DNA of 64,000 nucleotides from Allacma fusca (GCA_947179485.1 OX359250.1:47031450-47095449); one strand, 5' to 3'. Positions 45,793 through 57,144 are shown, counted from the first letter of the stretch. Numbers and translations are program-made. Notes: generated by a model from the sequence alone, not told the origin.

Positions 45793-46365
45793 CAGTAGGG
45801 ATGTGTTAGAATATCCAAAATTTTCTTATCATTTTATTCTTAATGGACAGTGTAAAAGATATGCTGATTACTGGATTGAAATACGCATCAAGATATGTTA
45901 AAGTATGAATCGAAACCGAAAACCGAAAGATCCGTTTCTTCAAATCTAATGCAATACCTGAACTAAACATCAAATTTACATAATACAGAAACACCATGAC
46001 CTCAGGACGATAAGTTTGACGGGTGTTGCAATCCCTATGTTATCTTAGCCAAAAACGTTTAAGGGCTTAACTAATTTCATGTTTATAAAAATGAGTAAAA
46101 GTAATCTTATAGAATTGAAAATTCGTTTCTATCAATTCTTATTGATTGTAAAATGCAATAAATTGAATGTTACAACTAGTATACCGTTTGCCTGACGAAG
46201 ACTCAAAGCTCGAAACGTAGTTACAAATAAAATATAATCATTGTGTTAAGAAGTGAATCTCTACCATGATCTTATAAATTACAAACTAATAATAAGCTCT
46301 CTTAGCATCTTAGGTTATTACAATTAATGATAAGATCGTCAACTAGCCAAAAGTACTATCATATT
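45793..46365. repeat. Dispersed repeat family, copy 3
   Basis: Near-identical over about 450 bp to 32892-33340, with a gap near the left end, and ending with similar ATTTTGTT/ATTTTATT sequence. It contains ACGAAGACTCAAAGCTCGAA (about 46195-46214), an imperfect hairpin. Confidence 0.85.
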
Positions 46366-46395
46366 TTATTATTTTATTTTATTTTATTATTCCGC
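46366..46395. repeat. ATTTT microsatellite
   Basis: Repeated TATTTTATT units directly at the right edge of the dispersed repeat copy, possibly its retroposition tail. Confidence 0.75.
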
Positions 46396-46930
46396 TCAAT
46401 TATCCACTGTGTACACCTTTGAATATTTAGTAAAATGTGGCTAATATGATCAGTCATCATCTTTTATCCACCACAAATTAATTTTAACTTTGGGTAAATT
46501 GCCTATCAAGACATGTCAGGCATACAATTAATAAATATGCAATGTTGAAACGTGTTCTGGAATCAAAGCGTTCATTGCAATATTTTGTAATCAATTCTAT
46601 TAATTTTAGTAAAGTTGTCCAGCATAATCCATATTAAAAAGAACAATTTTTAAGCAAGGCTGGGTGAAAAACATTTTAGCAGTTTTTTTAACCGACTTAC
46701 AGGCATCCTAACGTAACTTAAAAAACAGCTATTGATAAAAATTTGTGCTAATGATGATAACTGATAACATAAATTGGATGAGTTTAGTTTTGTTACCATA
46801 AATAACTATAATAATAGATAAAGCGACTGCTGCAATGAAATTACTGCAAATACCTATGTAAATACGAAAGCGCAATTGTTGAATAATATAATTTCTTAAA
46901 TAGGTCAGGGACGGCAAATCGCATAGCTAA
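46396..46930. other. About 500 bp without a supported feature
   Basis: AT-rich; a 62-codon hydrophobic ORF (46729-46917, minus) has no recognised motif. Confidence 0.35.
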
Positions 46931-46935
46931 TCCTC

Positions 46936-47040
46936 TTTTATGTAAGATTATTTAGTGGTTGTGGTATTTTATGTAACATTATTTAGCGGTGGTGGTATTT
47001 TATGTAAGATTATTTAGCAGTTGTGGTATTTTATTTAATA
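46936..47040. repeat. Short tandem repeat, three units of about 35 bp
   Basis: TTATGTAAGATTATTTAG followed by a GGT/GTGG segment and TATTTT repeats three times with small changes (YGGTTG, CGGTGG, CAGTTG variants). Confidence 0.85.
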
Positions 47041-47147
47041 ATTATCTGCCTAATTAATACATAAAATAAAACTTCTAGGGTATTTGTGTATAAAACATTG
47101 GTGTATTCAAATTATTATTAAAATTAAAATTCATGGCTGCCAGACAT

Positions 47148-47167
47148 CCCATCCGCCTTGGCGGATG
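47148..47167. other. Short perfect hairpin
   Basis: CCATCCGCCTTGGCGGATGG is self-complementary (8-bp stem or longer with a minimal loop). It lies between the tandem repeat and the second mariner fragment. It could mark a transposon end or a transcription-related hairpin; there is no further support. Confidence 0.5.
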
Positions 47168-47217
47168 GCTTGATTTCTAGTCAAAAATAAACGTGAGTAT
47201 GGTCCAACAAATACCGG

Positions 47218-47487
47218 GTGAAGACCATCGACTACTACGTTAAAGAAAGAGCTCCCTACAAATGCGTATGTGGGCCGGAAAAAACATTACCGCTGGTCCA
47301 GGTTCCCAGAAAGATCAAAATAAATTCATACTACTATATTAAGACTGTTTTGATTCCATACTGTGCGAAGTACATCCCTGTCGTTCTACAATATTCAGAC
47401 ATCAAATTTTGCGCTGAACGAAGAAAAGGCAGCATCGCGCACGTCCAAGCAGAAGCGGGCGTGCAGATAAAGTACAGTGTAAGATAA
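47218..47487 (+). pseudogene. Second Tc1/mariner-type transposase fragment
   Basis: LPLVQVPRKIKINSYYYIKT corresponds to the region found at 45360-45415 in the first fragment, and the sequence extends to a block with SIAHVQ, where mariner enzymes have the second catalytic Asp with an Ala-His. The Asp is lost. It overlaps the first fragment in homology, so it is a separate copy rather than its continuation. Confidence 0.5.
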
Positions 47488-47489
47488 AA

Positions 47490-48610
47490 TCACAGATAAC
47501 AAATACATCATAGTGAAGCATCTAGACACCAGTCCTGAAAATATTTTTGTGTTGTTATACCTTAAAAGAAAATGTCTACACTGAGAGCACTGAAGTGCGA
47601 CCGTGAAAATACCCGCAGAAAAATGAAACATAGTTGGTCGTGGCGTGCTCGATCGTCTCCACAATAATTGCAAAACACGACTCCAACTAATGAATAAACA
47701 GCATGGCTTTTGAATTAAAAATATAAAACCAATTCATTCGAAGTTTAATTTCTAAATATTTAAAAAATGCAAATGTCCCATTTACAGTTTTCTAACCTGA
47801 GTACCTCTTATAATACAAATTCTTATAAACAATTAAATCAATTTTTAAATCCCTTTGTCAAAAAATGGCAAATTTATTTTTTCTTAATCTACCAATATTG
47901 GAATAATTGGCATCCATGCGTTGCACAACATAAAACCGTGGTTTAGGTTCAGAAAATAAGGATTTTAGTTTACTACAATCTTATTTTAAGATACTTCATA
48001 GCTGCTGTTTATATGGCGTGTCTTGCTATGGTAGACATTTTATATTCTCTTCTCACATTATTCTTATGCTCCAAAGCTCTGGAACCTAGTTGTATGCATG
48101 TTTTCCAATGTATTTGGAATTATATTTACTATACGTAATCATGTGTTCCCCAGAAGAGTTCTTCTTCCATGTCTTTGAAAAGTTTGGCCGAATGCTGGGA
48201 GTCATTCTCGAGCAGAAATTACGATATCGCAATTTATGACTTGCGACAGATGGCGTACGACGCTTCTACGACTCAAATTTTAAAATTCTTACAAACTTAC
48301 GTAAGTATATCGCAGCTACGATCACACTTACGAATCGCAAGGGCCTTAGTCTCATGTAACTCTCTCAGGCTGTATCTCACGCTGTGATTGGCTGTCAACA
48401 TTTTAGAATCTTAAGCCATCCAATACGCCTGCAAGCTATCCCATCTATTCTTTCTATCAGTTCTACTTAATGATTTTCTCTTCAAAACAATCTACCGTAA
48501 TTGTAAGGAGTGAAAATGCAAAAATATAAAACCGAATTTATCAGAGCAACCTAAACGCTTACCAAATTGGAGTGCTTTGGTCACCAGTTTAATTTTGAAT
48601 TATTCAAATT
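47490..48610. other. About 1.1 kb without a supported gene
   Basis: AT-rich with short chance ORFs only. No repeat boundary recognised. Confidence 0.35.
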
Positions 48611-48619
48611 TTTTTAAAA

Positions 48620-48765
48620 AGTTTACAAATAGTGTTTCTGTCGGTGCAAATATTGGGAATAACCGAACTTGCAATTACAATTATAATTGATAATTCAAGT
48701 AATACCGTAACGGGTACTTACTAAAATCAACTAAATCAAGCAAATAGCTGAAATTGAAAAGATAG
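48620..48765. repeat. Repeat shared with 57145-57290
   Basis: TTTCTGTCGGTGCAAAT and the following AACTTGCAATTACAATT, ending in a GGTACTTAC block, match 57150-57260 with few differences. In this copy the CAGGGGTCGG element follows directly. Confidence 0.75.
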
Positions 48766-48793
48766 AAGAGGCGAGAAAGAAGAAAGGCATAAG

Positions 48794-48960
48794 CAGGGGT
48801 CGGATTTTTGTAAATTTCCCTGGAAGATTTGTTTTTATTTTCCCTGCTGGTCGTGATGTCCCTGAAAAATCCCTGCTGAAAAATAGGTCAACCAATTTGA
48901 AAAACCCTGTTGACAAAATTTGCTTTCCGTAAAACACCTCAACGATTTCGAACTTGACAC
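48794..48960 (+). mobile_element. hAT-type MITE, left part only
   Basis: Starts CAGGGGTCGGATTTTTGTAA, the same terminus as the complete element at 60155, and continues with CCCTGxxAAAA-type internal repeats. The matching right terminus was not found, so the copy is truncated or rearranged. Confidence 0.6.
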
Positions 48961-49235
48961 TTTTTACAGAGCAAGCACTTGTAATTGCAATTAAATTTCT
49001 TGCAATTTCAGTTGTGCTTAACCGGTAATTGCGAGTATTTAATTCTTTTGTCATTGCAATTCACGTACATATGAAATGGGAAGCAACTTATCCCCGCACT
49101 TATCCCCGAAGGTAATCTTATCCCCAAGTGGGACTTTGACAGATTTTTCTGATTCAGAAAATCGTAATATAGGTCATATCTGCCGAAAAAGGGGGAAATT
49201 CGAGAAATGAATGGCACGGGTGAGACGCCCTGGAC

Positions 49236-49976
49236 TTATTTGAGGTGCAAAATGCTTTCATTGCTTTTATTAAACAATTCCAACAACTCTGGTTTCTCAT
49301 GAGGAGGTACATAACCAGTTCGCTGATGTCGTTGCCGCTTTGATTTTGCGCATCGGCATCTTCTTAGCTTCCCATCTGATCGGTCCTGTTTCCGCTGTCC
49401 TTCTTCACTTCCCACCAGTCTCTACCGTTTGTTCCTGGAACCTTGATTTTTAAATACATTATTTTTCTACATGATTATTATTGGATGCAACATTTGTACA
49501 CATTCGTTACGCTTTGAGAATTGCTCATCACGATAAGACGCTGTAGTACTTACGATGCCTCCGCTCACGAACCCATCGTACTTCCGTCCAAAGTCGATGG
49601 GCGTGTCGTCGCGAAGATACGTTTTGCCGACCGATTTCATGATATCGGAGTCAAGGCGCCGAAAACCTAATGCTTCGATATCTGGTGGTGGTGTAACGAT
49701 ATACTCGTTTGCTTCACCTGTAACACCGAGTCCTTTTCCAGGAATATACCTGTCAATCATAAAATTGCCATGCAGTTATGTGCACTTCTGACATCAGTAT
49801 CGGTTGCAAATAGGTTTTGTTTGTTTTGTTAACAATACCTCAAACGGTTAGCCATAATATTCGCTGCTTTGTATGAGTACGTACTCTGATTAAAGAAAGT
49901 AATAACAGCTTCAGCTCTAATCTTACAAGCTGTTTCGCTTTTATCCGTGAACGCGGGATACTCATCATCGGTGAGC
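49236..49976 (-). CDS. Last three exons of a host gene, unrecognised product
   Basis: Exons are 49976-49839, 49749-49554 and 49421-49236 (stop TAA at 49238-49236). Splice sites read CGTAG/GTATTG, GACAG/GTAAGT and GGTAG, and phases are consistent throughout. The predicted protein has KGLGVTGEANEYIVTPPPD and KTYLRDDTPIDFGRKYDG and ends RTGYVPPHEKPELLELF. GYVP-type motifs with short, disordered charged linkers recall small ciliary microtubule-associated proteins, but that is a guess from style. 5' exons lie further right and were not found; the interval is full of transposons. Confidence 0.65.
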
Positions 49977-50529
49977 CTACGAAGCAATAAACGAAAACAA
50001 TTTTGTTAGGATTTAAACGCTTTGTTAAACATGTTATGCCAACTCGATTTGCAAAATCATAACTTAGCAAGTTTCCAAACAGAAAGCGCTAGCGTTACAC
50101 CAAGTCCAGAATTAGTTATACAGCTACGGGAAGTACAACTAAGCGATGTTAAATTAGGAACCCATAAAACAGCACTAAGTACACGGAATTTCAAAAATAT
50201 ATATACAAAATAAAGCAACACAATTAACGACGTTTCCCAAAGCATTAATTACACTCTTATCATGTGTTTTATTATTGCCTGCAACAAGTTACTAGAATTA
50301 AAGCGGATCTTCTCACATACATAATTTATAAATGCGAGTCAACTAATTCTTTTACAGCGTGCACAAAACATAGCAAAATTATACCCAATTTGAGTTAGTT
50401 ACTACTACAAACAAACCATAGCCCGAAATTAGTATACTGTGTAGTTACTTATGCAGTACAGATAGCTGGTAATACTGTCGTGTGTAATTATGTATTACAA
50501 AAACATTACGAATTATGTATACGTTTGTA
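49977..50529. other. About 550 bp without a supported feature
   Basis: Upstream side of the 49.98-kb exon and downstream of the PHD gene. AT-rich, likely intron or intergenic sequence. A 63-codon + strand ORF here has no recognised motif. Confidence 0.35.
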
Positions 50530-52695
50530 CTACACCGTAGATACAGCCTCATGCTTAGGAATAACTACTCTTGGTATCACTGAGTACTCCATTCCGTTGT
50601 ACTCAAACCATGGTACGTCGCCGGTGTGCGGAAACAGAGTCACAAAGTGATTATCACTTCTATACACTGTTGTGGCAACTAGTTTATACTGCGAGTCCGA
50701 CAACTCGACTACACTTGGAACATCGCGTAGTTGCTGGCCGACACTCATCAGATTCCGTGGGGGCATCACCCCAATTACAAAAAATTGGACAGGCTTGTAC
50801 ATTCCCTGACATCTTATGCGCCAACTTCCCTCTTTGTTTTTGCAGTTCAGCACTGGGCATTTGCGATACCCAGTGCCAGATCCGTTTATCCCAGTTCCTC
50901 CGTTGCCTCCGTTTGCTAGGTTCAAGAAACTCTGAACGGAATACACCTCGTACTGTAGCGACGTGGGTGTTCGGGTTTCACCATGGATGGGGCAGTCATG
51001 AAGGACTTCAAACACTTCCAGAATTTGGCGAAGTGGGGCTAACACGTAGCTGTCTTCGCAGCCAAGCATGTCATACACTACATCTGACTTGGATGTCGAC
51101 AAGTCGTTAAATGTCTTGCAATTAAGGACATTTAGTAACCAATGCTTCTTCGCTGCGTTGCACTTGTCTTCCCGGATGTAATCTATTACTCTAAGTATAT
51201 TCTCGCGTATGTGTTGCCCTGGTCCATCTCCGCGATGAAAAAACTCTCGAACATCTGTATAACACTCAAGAAGGAAGTTTATGATAATCAGGCCATTGTC
51301 TAGAGGGCACGTGTTGGTAAATCTTGTTCCCACATTATCCGTTGCATGGTGTGCCCATAACACGAATTTCAGACGATCAAATACAGTGTCCGTGTTGGTT
51401 CGTCGTGTTACGGGGACCCCCTTTTTGCTCCAACATTCCTTCATTTCATCCATATCAGGGAACCGGAAAGACTTAGACGAGTCAACCCCTGTGTTCATTG
51501 TAGAACCGCAGTGCGTCCGGCTAGGAGGTATGGTCAACTTTCTTTTTGGTACTATTGTAGCACGTTTAGGGGTTACAACCTGATGATATTTCAAGACTCT
51601 TTTCTCAGCGGCATCTTTTTCACGCAAAGATGCCTCGAAGTCGTTGCATAATCCTACGTGATATATAACAATATATTAGTTCGTGGTACAGGATTGACAC
51701 AATGCAGTCCAGAGAATGTTTCAATACGGCTGTATTTACCTTTCAGTACTTGCTTAGATTTTCGGATATATCGACCGGCTTTCTGTTTCCCAACGTTTTT
51801 CAGATGCTCAAACTTAATTACTCGATTCCAGAACTCAGCAGGCCACTGCTGGTCGTTGTCATAGTCATCCTTTCTTGTCTGAGCCATGCAGTGTGTCACC
51901 AAAGGCGTGAAAGGCAAAACATCCTTCAGAAGGTAGTTACAGAAACCGGCGTTAAAGAAATCGTTATTTGGATTATTGTCAGCTACAATTTCAGCAACGG
52001 TCTCGGCGTGGATACGCTTAAACAAAATACCAAAACCGGTCGACGCATACAACGACGCATACTTCTTGGCACGTTGCCATTCGTCCGTTATTGACACCGA
52101 CTGCATGTCAAATTCTGGAAACAATGCCAGACGGAAATGTCAGAACATTTCGGACAAAGCCAGTCGGTATTCGCAACATGTGTTAAGTCCACCCTGACGC
52201 AGAAGTCGTGGTACCACGTAGGACAGTGACCGCACTGTACCCATCCTCCTTCGGCATGACCCAGGCAGTACCCACACCGTTCATCTTTGGGTTTCTTCGG
52301 TTTAGGTGTGGAGTGTGCCACCGGTGAAGGAAGTATCCCAGTTATCTCATGTATACACCGGAGATATGCAGTCTGCAAATACGAAAAGCACGCCGTTTTC
52401 GTTTAACGTGAATGTGTACATAAATGCTACGCAAAGCGTCTGTAAAAACGCTGTAAACACAGCATACCCGAATCCCGTCCCTATTATTCGTGTACATCGT
52501 CCAAAGTAGTTTTCTATCCAAAGGAGTGGCCGAAACATAAAAAACACGAACAAGACGGTCGTAAACTCCTCCAGATTTTCGCAAGTTTGCCTGCATCCAG
52601 TCTAATGGAACACGCGAAATCGCAGCCATTGCTTCAACAAGTGTGCTAGTCGGCACTTTCGCCCTACTCCATCTCTGCTTCCTGGGTCGGACCAT
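50530..52695 (-). CDS. PHD-finger protein with a USP/UCH-like papain-fold domain, multi-exon
   Basis: Exon 1 52695-52468, intron 52467-52373 (GTATGC...TTTGCAG). Exon 2 holds a PHD finger, CGYCLGHAEGGWVQCGHCPTW with the closing DWLCPKC, about 52285-52145. Then a frame change (frameshift or a 32-nt intron, about 52100-52140) and exon 3 to 51740. Intron 51739-51654; exon 4 51653-50530. Exon 4 has NTCPLDN, like the Cys box of papain-fold ubiquitin proteases, and YRSDNHFVTLF ... WFEYNGM, like their His box. A Gly-rich linker lies between. Chromatin reading plus a peptidase-like fold is plausible for a host gene or for an accessory gene of a DNA transposon; no transposase was found. Function not established. 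Confidence 0.6.
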
Positions 52696-52750
52696 TGCGC
52701 TGTAGTTGGCTACATGATGTATGAATTACACTTACAAATGTATTGATACT

Positions 52751-53062
52751 CAATCCATAAGCAATACCAAGTCAACGCTCGGCGCACTTGGGCGACATCG
52801 TGACTAGGAAATCGCTAAGGATGTAGGAAATTCATAACACTAGGTCATTGCTTCTACGTAGCTACAGTTTCAAACCTTTGGAAGGCACTGTTAATACATT
52901 TGTTAGCTCTTATACATAATTATGGACACTTACATCAATCCATAAGCAAGACTAAGTCAACGCTCGGCGCACTTGGGCGACATCGTGACTAAGGAATCAC
53001 TTGAACATTACTTTTGCGCAGCTAGAGTTTTAAACCTTTGGAAGGCAGTGTTAATACTTTAT
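52751..53062. repeat. Tandem duplication, two units of about 185 bp
   Basis: The block with CAACGCTCGGCGCACTTGGG followed by CGACATCGTGACTA and, about 100 bp on, AAACCTTTGGAAGGCA occurs twice (52751-52895 and 52930-53062), with small differences. It lies between the start of the PHD gene and the foldback element. Confidence 0.85.
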
Positions 53063-53100
53063 TCTAATTTGAAAGTGATTATCTTGATGATGATGATGCT

Positions 53101-55914
53101 GATTCTAGTTCATATTCTAGTTTAACATATGTACGTCATTCCCTTGATTCAGTTTGCAATAGTAACGGTAGGCTATTAATTAATATACTCGATGAGCTGG
53201 GTCTTATTGTTGTAAACGGCAGAAGCTTGTCTGACCGTGACGGGGAATACACATATGTAAGTCGTGGCTGCAGTACGATTGATTTGTTCATTATAAACAG
53301 TCCTTTTGTAAAATATGTTAATGATTTTTCTGTTGGTGACATCGCGCTTAGTGACCACCTTCCGTGTTGCTTACACTTAAATATAAATAAAGAAGTAGCC
53401 ACAAACAAAGCCAATCGAAAAAAATTTGAGTGTGGAACTGAAAACTTTAAAAAATTTCTGGAACAGGCAAAAGAGTTAAAAACTAAAATAAGTAATTATA
53501 CAGAATTCTTACAGACTATTAACTCTCTAGCAACCGATGCTAAAATTGTAAGACAAGTTCCTATCATGTCATCTACTGTTAGAACCAAGCCATGGTTTGA
53601 TGAGGATTGTAAACTATTACATAAAAAGGTTAAAAGTAGTTATAAGTATTTCCGAAAGTTTCGTACGCAACGTAGTCTTGACATATACTCTGAATGTAAG
53701 TTACATTATAAACTATTTATCAAGTCAAAAAAGGTAGAAAGTTTTGGCAGGGTTCAGTTACTACTCTCTGATTGTAAAAATGTATCTCAGTTTTGGAGAA
53801 CTATACGTTTATTTAGGAACAATAACCGCAATGCAAATGTTATAAGCATTAAAGAATGGGAATCATTTTATACTGAAGTAATGCCAGCTAGAGAAGCAGA
53901 AGATATCATAGAAATGTATAGCAACCCTGACCCTCTCCTAGATACTGCGTTTTGCCTAGAGGAACTACAAGCAGGTCTTAATACTCTTCCACATGGCAAA
54001 TCGCCTGGCCCTGATTGTATTCCCAATACCATCCTCAAGAACTTACCCGTAAATATCCTTAACGATCTACTAAATATATTCAATGAAATATTAAATTCAG
54101 GCAATACGCCCGTTGAGTGGTCAAGAATTGAGATGGTAATGTTACATAAAAAGGGAGATAGGCAAATTCCTGGAAACTATAGGGGTATTGCCCTTATCAA
54201 TACTGTAACAAAATTATTTACATGTATGCTCGGTAAACGATTAACAAATTGGGCTGAGGGAAACAATCTACTACCAGAAAGTCAGGCAGGTTTCCGTAAA
54301 GGAAGAGGGTGTATGGACCAAATATTTACTCTAATGTGCATCGTACAAATGAAACTTAGAATGAGAGCAGGGAAACTATTCGCGCTTTTCATAGACTTTC
54401 AGCGAGCCTTTGACAGTATACCACACAACAAATTATGGGCTAAATTATACTCGTTTGGTGTAAGCGCTAAAATTATTAATGTACTTAAAGTCTTATACAA
54501 CAATGCTAAGATGACAGTGCGCACTAGTGAAGGCTTTACCCGATATTTCGATGTAACTCAGGGAGTCCTACAGGGAGACATTTTGAGTCCTTTACTATTC
54601 ACTTTGTACATAAGCGATATAGACACATACATGTTAAGAAATGATTGTAACTCTGTAGGCTTAGGAGGTAAAAATAAGGTAATCAACCTCTTCCTCGCTG
54701 ATGACACTGTCTCCCTCTCGGAAAGCAAACAAGCCTTACAACGTAACATTAATTGTTTAAGCCAATACTGCAAGACTAATGATTTGGTAATCAATCTTAG
54801 CAAAACTAAAATTATTATTTTTCGAAAAGGTGGCCATCTTTGTAAAACTCATAAATGGTACCTAGACAACAATGTAATTGAAGTAGTCAAATCATACACG
54901 TACTTAGGAATTGTATTCTCGTCATCTGGCCTGTTTCACGAAGCCATGAGTGACAGAGTTGGCAAAGCCAGAACAGCTCTTGCTAATGTAATCCAAATAG
55001 GCGAGAAAAGTCAAATGACCTCTTGGAATGGCAGGTGTAAGCTATTCGACTCCATATGCGTGTCCACTCTATTATATGCAGCACCTGTATGGTGCACTGG
55101 ATATGTTAACAACGATGTTCTAGATAAGGTACAATCGGAATATTTTAAAAGGTTACTACGGCTCCCAAGGCACACTGCTAATTATGCTATCAGAATTGAA
55201 ACCGGGAGAAGGCACCTCAGACATCATATACTGTCTGACCTGCTAAAATTCTGGTTCAGGTTACTACTTATGAACAACAATCGCCTCCCAAAAATTTGTT
55301 ATCAGAGGCTATTGACTATGCATAGGAATAATTCCCTCGAACACAGGTATAACTGGATTGGTTTTGTAGAGGAAACAGTACGAAAATAAGGATTCGGATT
55401 TGTTTTTGAGAACCAATGTCCCACTATTCTTGCTGTGAACTTCCAAAATATTTTGAGAGTAATAAAGGAAGCTGATCATGAATCAGATGTCCTTAGAGTA
55501 GTATCTTCTAAGAACAACCCGTTGTACAAACATGTATATGGTCTCAACGCATCTAAGAAATATCTTCAACTTAATATTAACCTCACGTTCAAAAGGCTAA
55601 TCTCTCAAATCAGACTAAACTGCTCCAGAATCGTATACAAGTATTCAAAAGTGGAATTTAGTGATGAAGAATGCACGCACTGTGGAACCAACTCAATTAA
55701 CGATCTCTCACACTTTATACTCAATTGTAAATTATTCGACCAAGTTAGAGTAAAATATTGTAAAAACCTTATACTTGCAAATATGGACTTAATTACGTTG
55801 CTGCGCAAGTTAGACTCCGAGGATGTTAACATAATCAAAGTGTTTTGTTTCTTTCTGATAGATATTATAACTACTTCTGTAAACCAACACTCTAACTCTT
55901 CTTTTTGTTCATGA
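53101..55914 (+). pseudogene. LINE ORF2 (endonuclease C-terminus + RT), single in-frame stop
   Basis: The frame is open from the insertion junction to 55914, with one nonsense codon TAA at 55387-55389. Endonuclease tail: STIDLFIINSPFVK, SDHLPCCLHL. RT: SPGPDCIPNTIL, GNYRGIALINTVTKLF, QAGFRKGRGCMDQIF, ALFIDFQRAFDSI, GVLQGDILSPLLF. The catalytic box is FLADDT, followed by SKTKIIIFR. Zinc knuckle: CTHCGTNSINDLSHFILNC. Lack of other lesions shows a recent insertion. Numbering from 53227 gives about 720 residues before the stop and 174 after it. Confidence 0.88.
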
Positions 55915-55975
55915 TGGGTAAGCCCAAATGAAATAAAACAGCCCTTGATTGGCTATTGATTGATTGATTGATTGA
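53101..55975 (+). mobile_element. Young 5-prime-truncated LINE inserted in the foldback element
   Basis: The insert starts within the endonuclease domain and ends with a short AAATGAAATAAAAC tail region followed by (ATTG)n repeats at about 55950-55972. The sequence GATGATGATGCTGAT occurs at both ends (about 53088-53103 and about 55972-55990), consistent with a target duplication. There is no ORF1. Same family as the LINE at 35.9-40.1 kb. Confidence 0.75.
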
Positions 55976-56245
55976 TGATGATGCTGATGGTGCCAGTCGT
56001 CACTTGTGTACATCACAGATTGAAGCATAGCGGTTCATTTTTTTCGTTTGATGAAAGCTTTCAAGGAAACAATGCTTCGATTTTTATTTGAAAACATTTC
56101 TTTGAAGAAAAGACGGAGAATAATTATTAGTAGGCACACATATTGCACAGCCAGCAATAAAAACCGCTATACTTCGACATGTAATGTACATAAGTGACGA
56201 CTGGCACCATCATCAAGACAATCACTTTCAAATTAGTATAAAGGA

Positions 56246-57140
56246 TGATACCAACATATGAAACCCAAGCATGTTAACAAGCTAAATTACATACTACAAA
56301 TTTACAAAGCAACTTACATTTTGCACAGATTCGCACCAAAAGCTAAGAGTTAGTTTTAAAAAAGCCCAACTAATCCAATCAAAATAGCAATTAAAAAATT
56401 ATTTCACCAACTCAATCCGCATTCACTTTTTCGACGCACGCACACACAGAATACGTTTCGAATTTATTATCCGCGCCTATCCTTGCCATATAGGATGCTG
56501 CTGGGCGCAACAGCAAAGCATATGATGATAGGGAGAAACGGCAAATCATATAAGGTTAGTTATAGTGAGCGGGGATAACAGCTGTTCAGGGACAACTTGC
56601 CGTTCATTGGTACGTACATGATTTCTCATTGTCAACACCAGGGTGCCCAGAAGTCCTGATTTGACCTACGATCACTTGATGACCTGATGAGCTTGAATTT
56701 AGTCCTGATTTTAAAGTAGCTGACAAAAATATCACTTTGTAGCATTTTGGTGTAAAAAGACAATTTGGTATTACTTATAATAAATTCCATTATAATACCA
56801 ACAGAAACTATACACCTGAACCGCTGCCCTGCATGTCAAATGGTTTTAATAGTTTAATTTTGAACGGTTTTCGTTTTGTAGAGAACAGTGCAATAATGTT
56901 AACACACAATTACCAATTCTTGGCACCCATATTAAAAGCAGACATGTCCAGCCTTCGAAGGCTAGCCTTCAATGAAGGCTTCATTGAAGGCGGAATATCA
57001 ATTTTCCAGAGAGTTGAGAAGGGAAGGCGGGATGGCTGAAGAAAGTCTTCCTAGTATTAACAAAATACGGAAGGCGAAGGAAGGAAGTATGTAAAGTAGC
57101 CCCCTGCTACTTAGAAGGCTTCGCGTATGCAATGAGCTAC
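56246..57140. other. About 900 bp with a GAAGGC-rich inverted repeat block, no gene
   Basis: A perfect palindrome AGCCTTCGAAGGCT lies at about 56951-56964, followed by several GAAGGC-type units (to about 57080). The same unit type recurs at 59130-59300. The rest of the interval is AT-rich. Confidence 0.5.
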
Positions 57141-57144
57141 AATA

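Larger units (their letters stand above)
53064..56245. mobile_element. Foldback/MITE-like element split by a LINE
   Basis: The sequence CTAATTTGAAAGTGATT plus a TCTTGATGATG block at 53070-53100 returns inverted at 56200-56240. Inside it, GGTGCCAGTCGTCACTT (55990-56010) is matched inverted by the arm around 56185-56210, and the GCATAGCGGTT end of one arm pairs with AACCGCTATAC of the other. Without the LINE it is a hairpin element of about 350 bp. TSDs of the foldback were not resolved. Confidence 0.75.

Noticed and set aside
32000..47000. CRISPR array from repeated blocks
   Set aside because: Copies are few, kilobases apart and eukaryotic in context; they are dispersed repeats, not regularly spaced short repeats.
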